Shown: in pieces, positions 1 to 5,767 of the stretch
Layout of the letters: every line of letters starts with the position of its first letter
Position numbering within the stretch: position 1 is the first letter of the stretch
Assembly: GCA_003230795.1 (NCBI GenBank)
Contig: QIGM01000458.1
Location: forward strand, 1-5,767
Source: a bacterium
Lineage (GTDB): Bacteria > Bdellovibrionota_C > UBA2361 > SZUA-149
Direction of reading: 5' to 3'
DNA: 5,767 nt
The notes under the pieces: model-generated
Databases searched by the model: none
What the model was told of the DNA's origin: nothing
What the model saw: the letters and a program-made list of their open reading frames with translations, nothing else
Translations under genes and position numbers: made by a program

Positions 1-1955
1 AAAAAACTATCAACCCCGAAGATCAAACCACTCCCTCCTCCAAATAGATTCCTCTGCGCAAGCTCGCCAGAAAGATGTACGCCATCTTCCGTGGTGAACG
101 CGAGCCCCGCGCTCACACTTCCGGTATCTCGTTCAAGCACTCTCACCCGCAGGTCTTCTTCGGGATCGTCAAGCACGCCATCTAAGGGGCCAACTTCAAC
201 TCTACGAAAAAAGCCGAGGCCATAAAGCGCTCTTTGTGATCGAGCAACCGCATCGCTTTGCCACGGATCGCCTTCGTCAACGCTAAGCTCTCGCAGAATT
301 ACACGGTCGTGAGTATAATTATTGCCCTGAAGCCAGATCCTACCAATGCGAATAGCCTCACCTGGCACAACAATGAAACGTAGAAGCCCTTCCTCCTCAT
401 CGTAGCGAACACTCACACGTCCCTTAGGAAAGCCTGATTCTCTCACCCTCGTTTCAATTCTGAGTCGTTCGAGTTCTACCTTTTGATCTACAAAGTCTTC
501 ACCGGTTTCGTATCGAGGATAAATGTTAAGCAACTGAACTACTTCTGAAGAAATCGCACCACTCTCGCTAATCGCTCCTTCCCATTCAATTTCAGCACTA
601 GACACAGTGCGCGCTTCTGACTCTTCGATAACAAACTCAAGCGCAAGCTCACCATGTTCTTCAGTCAAAATCTTTGTAGAAACAAACGTTCCCGCTTGCC
701 CAATTGAAGCATAAAAATTTTCTAAGACAACTCTATCCTTCTCTACGATAGAATTTACCAGATAGCGCGGTCGCCATAATCGAGTGAGCAGCAAACCACT
801 CGGCGAAGATTCTATCTTTTCTCGAAGCACGTCGTCTTCCACGCGTTCATTCCCAGAAAAGCGGATACTGGAAAATTTCCAAACATCTCCTTCATTGATA
901 TCGATTCGATAACTCGTACGACCTTCTTCGTCCTTCGAAGATCCTTCCTCAACTGTCGCAAAGTAGTATCCGCGTCTTTGATAGAGCTCCACGATATCAC
1001 GACGCAAAGACTGGATTGCGCTCGGACTAAAAGGTACTCGCCTAGTCATCAGTCGAAGCGGCTTGAGCATTTCCTCATCACTAATAGCTGAGTTCCCGTT
1101 AAAGTAAAAAGTGATGGGACTTCGAGGACTGATTCTAAGAGTCAACTCTACTTCACCCGTTAAGCTCTGATAGCGTTTCTCCAGAACTTCTACCGACGCT
1201 TGAATATAGCCTTCCTTTCTTATTGCAAGCAGCGTCTCCCAACGAATTCTTTCAACCACATCGTCACTCGCAGGCAGTCCTTCCGCATAGCCGCGTATTG
1301 TCTGCGGCAAGTCAGCAATATCGGCAGGCAAATCAGCGCTAACCTCGATGACGGATAAACTAGACTGAGGACCTTCGACTATATAAAAAGTGGCTAGCAC
1401 TTGCGGCTCGGCCAAGGACTCTTCCAAACGCAGTGATACTTCTGCCGAATAAAAGCCTTTCTCTTGATATTTCTGCAGTAGTCTCTCACGAGACGCGTTC
1501 AATACATCGATATCGAGTAACACGCCTGGTCTCACTCTTACGCTACGCCGTAGATCAGAATCAGAGAGGCTAAAATTTCCGCTAAATTCTATATCAGCGA
1601 TTCGTAGCGTTGGCGTAAGCACAAACTGAAGATGAAGACCGTTTGGCGTTTTTTTCATACGTGGCTCTATATGCTGAAAAATATCTCGTAGATAGAGATT
1701 CTCAATTGAACGCTTCACCACGCTCAAAGAAAAAGGAAAGCCTGAAGTAAGTTCTGTGCTTTTCAACAACTCCGCATGGTCAAGGTTCACCCACGTAAGA
1801 AAACTGATACGATCGACGATCTCTCCTTCAAATCGCGACAGTCCTTGCGAACACCAAGTATTCACGCATTCTGAATTTTTCAGAAGCACTGGCGCCGCTA
1901 ATAGACTGCTCGGAGTCGAACAAAACCAAAGAACGAGGAGCAAGAGAAGTCTCAT
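1..1955 (-). CDS. Omp85-family outer-membrane protein (BamA/TamA-like) with about seven POTRA domains, 3' end missing
   Basis: 651 codons are visible without a stop before the left edge cuts the gene. The ATG at 1955 is chosen because it follows a perfect Shine-Dalgarno at 7-base spacing and opens a clear signal peptide (MRLLLLLVLWFCSTPSSLLA). Residues ~43-608 divide into about seven POTRA-like units. Four carry the family's GN signature (IEFSGN 122-127, FYFNGN 283-288, IRFSGN 364-369, IWLQGN 540-545), and most have a G-aromatic helix end (EKGFY, KEGYI, RRGYY, ESGFP, GLGFF). From 609 the sequence enters the barrel with the typical ERDTGSVSAGLAF...QRNLFGGGSGL pattern. Omp85 proteins insert or assemble outer-membrane proteins, or accept lipids. 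Pairing with a TamB-like gene argues for a TamA-like role, but the POTRA number does not fit TamA (three) or BamA (five), so no symbol is given. Most of the barrel lies outside the window. Confidence 0.93.
   Translation of the reverse strand, partial: MRLLLLLVLWFCSTPSSLLAAPVLLKNSECVNTWCSQGLSRFEGEIVDRISFLTWVNLDHAELLKSTELTSGFPFSLSVVKRSIENLYLRDIFQHIEPRMKKTPNGLHLQFVLTPTLRIADIEFSGNFSLSDSDLRRSVRVRPGVLLDIDVLNASRERLLQKYQEKGFYSAEVSLRLEESLAEPQVLATFYIVEGPQSSLSVIEVSADLPADIADLPQTIRGYAEGLPASDDVVERIRWETLLAIRKEGYIQASVEVLEKRYQSLTGEVELTLRISPRSPITFYFNGNSAISDEEMLKPLRLMTRRVPFSPSAIQSLRRDIVELYQRRGYYFATVEEGSSKDEEGRTSYRIDINEGDVWKFSSIRFSGNERVEDDVLREKIESSPSGLLLTRLWRPRYLVNSIVEKDRVVLENFYASIGQAGTFVSTKILTEEHGELALEFVIEESEARTVSSAEIEWEGAISESGAISSEVVQLLNIYPRYETGEDFVDQKVELERLRIETRVRESGFPKGRVSVRYDEEEGLLRFIVVPGEAIRIGRIWLQGNNYTHDRVILRELSVDEGDPWQSDAVARSQRALYGLGFFRRVEVGPLDGVLDDPEEDLRVRVLERDTGSVSAGLAFTTEDGVHLSGELAQRNLFGGGSGLIFGVDSF
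132..1829 (-). repeat. Tandem POTRA domain array (about seven units, protein-level repeat)
   Basis: Estimated units by residue: P1 43-113, P2 117-197, P3 198-278, P4 280-357, P5 358-446, P6 448-534 and P7 535-608. Each follows the beta-alpha-alpha-beta-beta POTRA pattern: an opening strand, a helix, a second helix ending in a G-aromatic turn, and two closing strands that often end in a short acidic or glycine turn (IVEGP, INEGD, VIEES, VVPGEA). P2, P4, P5 and P7 have the GN motif after strand one; P1, P3 and P6 do not and are assigned from spacing and from the helix and closing strands. P5 has a longer loop between its helices (about 384-400, SPSGLLLTRLWRPRY). Boundaries are by eye and could move by several residues. 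The units are diverged in sequence, not DNA repeats. Confidence 0.75.
1896..1955 (-). other. Sec signal peptide of the Omp85-like protein
   Basis: Residues 1-20 are a short basic start (MR), a leucine-rich hydrophobic core (LLLLLVLWF) and a small-residue end (PSSLLAAP), with signal peptidase I cleavage likely after Ala20 or Ala21. The cysteine at residue 12 lies in LWFC inside the hydrophobic core and lacks a convincing lipobox, so a lipoprotein signal is not supported. Export to the periplasm is as expected for an outer-membrane barrel protein. Confidence 0.8.
1952..1955 (-). other. ATGA stop/start overlap between the tamB-like and Omp85 genes
   Basis: The ATG start at 1955-1953 shares bases with the TGA stop at 1954-1952. 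This four-base overlap is a classic sign of translational coupling in operons and suggests the two products are made in linked amounts, as expected for partners in one complex. Confidence 0.93.
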
Positions 1956-4900
1956 TCTCGCCCCTCCTTAAGCTCTTTGGGCTTCCAGAACAAAAAGCCG
2001 GGAAAAGTCTTTTTGTATTCGACGCCGATTTCGTACGACCCGGAACTATCGTTTACATCTGAGGTGAAGCTTACATTCGACCAACCTGCGATCAGCTCAA
2101 GGTAAGGAGTAAGGGGATATGTCACTCCAACTTCACTCGCTCGCTCTCCTGATAGTTCAGATTTTATATCGAGATCAACTCGTTCAGTCACAGGACGGGA
2201 GGCTAATACAGAAGGCACAAACTCTCCAGTTGACTGCGAGAGTTTGGTTTGAATTTGTACATCCCGAAACCCAGTAAGCCCAACAAGACGATCGGTTAGG
2301 CTGAGGTCTGAGGCCGGACTGATAAGCTCCCGGAATGTTCGCGGCTCACGTTTGCCTTGGAGAATAGAAAAGCCTGCACCGGAGTCTCCACCAGCTCCTA
2401 AGAGCCCAACAATTTCTCGCTCCGACAATCCACCATCTGAGGTAAACTGCAACACCGGGTTACGAAGACGACCTGAAACTAGAACACGGACCAATTGCTC
2501 TTCCCCTGTTAATGTTCGCACCGTAGACTCGCCGACAATCTCAATTTCCGGATCGCTTTGAGCGCTCTCTCCAGAAAACAGCAATGAGCCAGCGAGTATA
2601 TCGAATTGGGTCGACTGGAAACCAAATTGACCGTCGAGAACCGCAATCTCCCCACGTATAGTGGGTGCAGACGATTCCCCACGAACAAGAAAATCTGCAC
2701 TAAGCTCCGCCTGAGCAAAACTTGTATCGACGAGAATACCATTGTCTCCGACTATCTTTATATCAAGCATGACTCCCTCACTCTCACGGTCACTTGAAAG
2801 ACCAGAAACTCTCGTCGAGGTACCTGGCCGAGCCTGCCCACTGGGTAAGAACCAACTGGTCAGCGCCGAAAGAACTTCTCTAAGGCTAATCTTGCTTTCG
2901 TAAAGCGCCGAAGAAATACGAAGCTCGCCTTCTACCTTTGCGACTTCAGTCGGTTTCTTCTTCACGCTCAATGGTCCTCCGAATCGGAGAAGTGAATTCT
3001 CGACGGGAGCTATCGCAATGTCAGCCACCTGAAACTCGAGTGCAGCAGCAAGTGCTGTCTCGTCAAAAAAGTTGACTAAGGTCCCTTGCCCAGTAATCAC
3101 TCCTCCGCCAATACGCGCAGAGAGCTCTCTTAGAATCATTGTTTTGGAATCGAACTCAATAAGAGCCTCTATGTCGTCGGCGCCGATCACGGTATGCTCA
3201 AGAGGAACCGATACCGATCCATCGTTTAAACTCGCAAAACCGACGAAGCTTGGTGCCTCAGGTGATCCACTAACGATAAGGTCTACATCAAGTCCACCGG
3301 AGAGCTGCTCAATGCGCGGTAAGTCAGCAAGATACTCTCCTAGTGCTATCGTACCTTTGACCGATGCATTCCAACCGGTCTCTGCATCAAGATATCCCTT
3401 AACAGAGACAAGCTCTTTGTTGATACTCAGTATGGATGTGCCGAAATCAAGTCGCTTATTCTTAATTCGAATTATGAGCGGCTGAGGATTCTCCAAGAAT
3501 AGATCTTCATGATCGATTCGAATTTTCGTGATCTGAAGTTCACCAGAACCAAGAAGTGGTTCACTGCGTTCGCCTCGATAGTTCAACACACCAGTAAGCT
3601 GACCCGAGGATCGCTTCACTACGTCACTTGCCGCAGGCGGTAAGAGAAACGACAGTGGCAAGTCATTTGCTTCCGCCTTAACGCTAAGTCGACCATCCTC
3701 AGTTAAGGGAAGGTTGAGTTCTATCTTGCCGGCAGTATCAAAAAGCACCGCATTTGCGGTGAGTGATTCTTTCGTGCCGTTCACGATAATTTCTGACTGA
3801 CGTAATTGTTCACCTTCCAAGAGGCTTGAAGAGTGTAAATCAAGCTTCGCCGAATAGACCGGATTCTCAATGCTCCCTTTAATATCGAAAGAACCACTCA
3901 TATCGAGCAAAAATTCCGAAAAATAGTCTTTCGAAATAGGTAGCTCTCGTAGCTTCAAGTCTTGGAATGAAAGCGCCCCAGAGAGTTCCCCCTCGTGACC
4001 AAGGAGCATATTGATCGCAATTTCTCCTGCAGACATGCGCGCTTTTCCCGCAGTCAAAGCGATACCTTTTTCGCTGACTTTAAACGGAAGCTGAAGCTCA
4101 TCGATTCCTAGCGAAGCAACTGCCACTGACTGCAGAAGATAGTTACCGGACCCGGTGGCTTCGTTCGTCGCAAAATCGATACTTGCTTTCCCTTGCCCGT
4201 CTATCGTGCTCTGAGAGTCAATCTCGGAACTAATCATTGCGAACTGTTCGTGATCAAGAAAAGGAGTCGCTCGAAGAAGAAGCTTCACAAGCGGATATCG
4301 AGTAAAATTTAGCTTCTGAATCTCGAGACGGCCGTCATCAAAGCCGTAGCTGAGACTTAGATCGGCGTTAGAGTTAGTCGCTGTTTGAAAACGTGTTGCT
4401 CCTTTTGGTGCGCCTTTTGATGATTGACTCTCACTTGGTGGCTCCGGTTGAATCTGAGGCAAAACTCCGCGCTCGCGCAATGTGGCGCTAAAAACAGATT
4501 CCGTCACATCTAGTTTTGAATCGAGTTTGGATCGGAAACTCGGGTCACGGCGGTTCAGTTCAGCACTAAGCGTACCAAGGAAACGAAAGGGCTCCAAGGT
4601 TCCTTCCGCGGTAAACTCTGCGCGAGAGTTCGATACGGCCTTGGTCAGTGCTTGAGTCATCGAAGCTCTTTTCTCCGCAGACTCTAACCCACTCACCTTG
4701 GCGAGAAAACACTCCTCGACAAACGCCTGCTCCTCGTCGGTAACGATATTGAGATTAGTCTGAAAACTAGATTGCGCGAACTCGTAGCGGAGTTCTCCGT
4801 CTCGGACAAGAGTATCTGCAAAGACGTTCTGAAACGATAGTCGATTCTTTGAGCCCGAGATCACCCCTCGAAGCTGCTTAGGCAAGCAAGACGAATCTAA

Positions 4901-5767
4901 TGATAAAGCCTCGAACTGCTCTGCCTTAAAATCGAAGTTAGCCTCTATTAGAGGATCAAGAATCTCACCGCTTACGGTACCGTTAAGGGTAAGAGTCGCT
5001 TGATTCCTTGAGTCCGTCACGACTGGTTCTATAAGAGCGCTCAGGTAGGCATCATGCAGGCTAGAGCTCCAGTCGAGCTTGTACTTCCCCTCACCCGCAA
5101 TATAGAGCGCCCCCCGAGCTCTCGTACGAGAAGTCTTTCCCTCCTGCCCCTGACTTTCTCCACTTAAAATAGCTTCGGTAAAACGAACTACACCACCGCC
5201 AATCGTACCGGTAGCTTCTAAAGAACCAAGACTCCTTGGAAGAAACTCCGCCCCTTCCAAAGCAACACCTCTTGCCCAGGTAACCACTTGCACTGGATCT
5301 TGCGGCTCACCAGTTGGGTCACGCGCCTCGAAATAAACCTTATCACCAGAGATATAGGCCATGTCTTCACCTAAGATGAACTGATTCGCACCGCCATCTT
5401 TGGTCTCAATTGCCACAAGTGGAACCCAGATTTTCCAACCTTGAGAAAAACTATCATGCCAGGCACTCTTCCGAGCGGCCTCCTCTCTGGCTCGGCGCTC
5501 CTTACTAAAGAGGAACTCCATGGTATTTAAAAATCCGGTATCAGCTCCAAAGCTATGTACAGACGCCCCGTCGATTAAGAGGTCATCGAGAATTACACTT
5601 TTCAGGAAAAGCGGAAGAAATCTCAATCGAACACTAATGCGCTCAGCTCGAAATCCGGCGCTTGGTGATTCATTGGGGTGAATGATCTTTACGTTCTCAG
5701 TAGATGCTGAGAGTGGAAGAAGACTAAGTCGAGTATTCTCAAGCTCTACGTGACAGCCCGAACCAGC
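1952..5767 (-). CDS. tamB: TamB/AsmA-like (DUF490) envelope bridge protein, 5' end missing
   Basis: Encodes 1271 visible residues plus a TGA stop; the frame is open to the right edge, so the true start and expected N-terminal signal anchor lie outside the window. Residues 35-73 resemble the AsmA-type N-terminal unit (FRAERISVRL, then FLPLFLKSVILDDLLIDGASV). A long beta-rich middle follows, with recurring short strands and G-x-ENP or GSPEAP turns. The C-terminal ~440 residues carry TamB hallmarks: a GSPEAPSFVGFASL strand pair near 833, an AELSADFLVRGESSAPTIRG block and GSLLFSG near 1010-1065, DPEIEIVGES, and the GGLSEREIVGLLGAGG motif near 1110-1128. Amphipathic strands (SYEIGVEYKKTFPGF) lie close to the end. 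Visible length already equals E. coli TamB (about 1259). Known family role: periplasmic bridge from inner to outer membrane, partnering an Omp85 protein in OMP assembly or lipid transport. The Omp85 gene immediately downstream supports this. Family call is strong; substrate is unknown. Confidence 0.93.
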   Translation of the reverse strand, partial: AGSGCHVELENTRLSLLPLSASTENVKIIHPNESPSAGFRAERISVRLRFLPLFLKSVILDDLLIDGASVHSFGADTGFLNTMEFLFSKERRAREEAARKSAWHDSFSQGWKIWVPLVAIETKDGGANQFILGEDMAYISGDKVYFEARDPTGEPQDPVQVVTWARGVALEGAEFLPRSLGSLEATGTIGGGVVRFTEAILSGESQGQEGKTSRTRARGALYIAGEGKYKLDWSSSLHDAYLSALIEPVVTDSRNQATLTLNGTVSGEILDPLIEANFDFKAEQFEALSLDSSCLPKQLRGVISGSKNRLSFQNVFADTLVRDGELRYEFAQSSFQTNLNIVTDEEQAFVEECFLAKVSGLESAEKRASMTQALTKAVSNSRAEFTAEGTLEPFRFLGTLSAELNRRDPSFRSKLDSKLDVTESVFSATLRERGVLPQIQPEPPSESQSSKGAPKGATRFQTATNSNADLSLSYGFDDGRLEIQKLNFTRYPLVKLLLRATPFLDHEQFAMISSEIDSQSTIDGQGKASIDFATNEATGSGNYLLQSVAVASLGIDELQLPFKVSEKGIALTAGKARMSAGEIAINMLLGHEGELSGALSFQDLKLRELPISKDYFSEFLLDMSGSFDIKGSIENPVYSAKLDLHSSSLLEGEQLRQSEIIVNGTKESLTANAVLFDTAGKIELNLPLTEDGRLSVKAEANDLPLSFLLPPAASDVVKRSSGQLTGVLNYRGERSEPLLGSGELQITKIRIDHEDLFLENPQPLIIRIKNKRLDFGTSILSINKELVSVKGYLDAETGWNASVKGTIALGEYLADLPRIEQLSGGLDVDLIVSGSPEAPSFVGFASLNDGSVSVPLEHTVIGADDIEALIEFDSKTMILRELSARIGGGVITGQGTLVNFFDETALAAALEFQVADIAIAPVENSLLRFGGPLSVKKKPTEVAKVEGELRISSALYESKISLREVLSALTSWFLPSGQARPGTSTRVSGLSSDRESEGVMLDIKIVGDNGILVDTSFAQAELSADFLVRGESSAPTIRGEIAVLDGQFGFQSTQFDILAGSLLFSGESAQSDPEIEIVGESTVRTLTGEEQLVRVLVSGRLRNPVLQFTSDGGLSEREIVGLLGAGGDSGAGFSILQGKREPRTFRELISPASDLSLTDRLVGLTGFRDVQIQTKLSQSTGEFVPSVLASRPVTERVDLDIKSELSGERASEVGVTYPLTPYLELIAGWSNVSFTSDVNDSSGSYEIGVEYKKTFPGFLFWKPKELKEGRE
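1955..3320 (-). other. TamB C-terminal (DUF490) domain region
   Basis: This part of the TamB-like protein (about visible residues 816-1271) is the best-conserved segment of the family and gives the strongest support for the call. In order it shows GLDVDLIVSGSPEAPSF, an ARIGGGVITGQGTL strand pair, a VEGELRISSALY strand, GDNGILVDTSFAQAELSADF, GEIAVLDGQFGFQSTQFDI and AGSLLFSGES. These are followed by DPEIEIVGES, VRVLVSGRLRNPVLQF, the LSEREIVGLLGAGG helix, and a final run of amphipathic strands. In E. coli the TamB C-terminus is the part that contacts TamA; the same contact with the downstream Omp85 protein is inferred here. Confidence 0.85.
1963..1970 (-). promoter_or_regulatory. Ribosome binding site for the Omp85 gene, inside the tamB-like coding region
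   Basis: Minus-strand TAAGGAGG is a full eight-base match to the usual 16S anti-Shine-Dalgarno tail, seven bases before the ATG at 1955. It is formed by the codons for Leu-Lys-Glu-Gly near the C-terminus of the TamB-like protein. This decides the start of the downstream gene. Together with the ATGA stop/start overlap it indicates both coupling and strong independent initiation. Confidence 0.9.

Noticed and set aside
1..6. Run of A at the left edge (T run on the coding strand) as a terminator tail
   Set aside because: It encodes phenylalanines within the Omp85 barrel, has no hairpin before it, and the gene clearly continues beyond the edge.
812..1000. Minus-strand 62-codon frame in a different phase
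   Set aside because: It overlaps the uninterrupted POTRA-coding frame of the Omp85 gene and is a shadow.
1920..1922. Cys12 of the Omp85 signal peptide as a lipoprotein attachment site
   Set aside because: The residues before it (LWF) do not fit a lipobox and it sits in the hydrophobic core; a normal signal peptidase I site after Ala20 or Ala21 fits better.
1756..1971. Plus-strand open frame of 71 codons across the gene junction
   Set aside because: It is antisense to the Omp85 signal peptide and first POTRA, with no protein family resemblance and no clear ribosome binding site.
2509..2742. Minus-strand 77-codon frame in a different phase
   Set aside because: It overlaps the TamB-like gene on the same strand in another frame; the TamB frame is continuous and matches the family here, so there is no frameshift to explain.
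2352..2797. Two short plus-strand frames (2352-2561 and 2606-2797)
   Set aside because: Both are antisense to the conserved DUF490 region and show no independent coding features.
3072..3485. Plus-strand open frame of 137 codons
   Set aside because: It lies wholly antisense to well-supported TamB-like coding sequence, has no recognisable domain, and its proline/serine/arginine-rich composition is typical of a shadow frame.

Overview
The window is entirely protein-coding on the minus strand. It holds two adjacent, co-directional genes, both cut by the window edges. Reading in the direction of transcription (right to left), the first is a very long TamB/AsmA-like (DUF490) protein at 5767-1952, whose 5' end lies beyond the right edge. 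The second is an Omp85-superfamily outer-membrane protein (BamA/TamA type) at 1955-1, whose beta-barrel runs off the left edge. The two overlap by four bases (ATGA). The downstream gene has a near-ideal Shine-Dalgarno sequence inside the last codons of the upstream gene, so they are almost certainly one translationally coupled operon.

The pair is a recognisable envelope module. TamB-like proteins are inner-membrane-anchored, beta-rich periplasmic bridges. Omp85 proteins are outer-membrane barrels that carry periplasmic POTRA domains and receive clients or lipids. In E. coli the TamA-TamB pair assists outer-membrane protein and autotransporter assembly, and TamB-like bridges have been implicated in phospholipid transport to the outer membrane. 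Two things differ here from the textbook enterobacterial arrangement. The tamB-like gene comes first (E. coli is tamA then tamB), and the Omp85 partner appears to have seven POTRA domains, where TamA has three and BamA has five.

The organism is a diderm (Gram-negative-type) bacterium. GC content looks mid-range (roughly mid-forties percent by eye). The long POTRA array and the tamB-first order suggest a lineage outside the Gammaproteobacteria, perhaps one of the former deltaproteobacterial groups such as Myxococcota, Bdellovibrionota or SAR324. That placement is a guess; no taxonomic marker is present.

There is no non-coding stretch, RNA gene, mobile element, CRISPR array, promoter or convincing terminator in the window. 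The plus-strand reading frames are shadows of the two genes.
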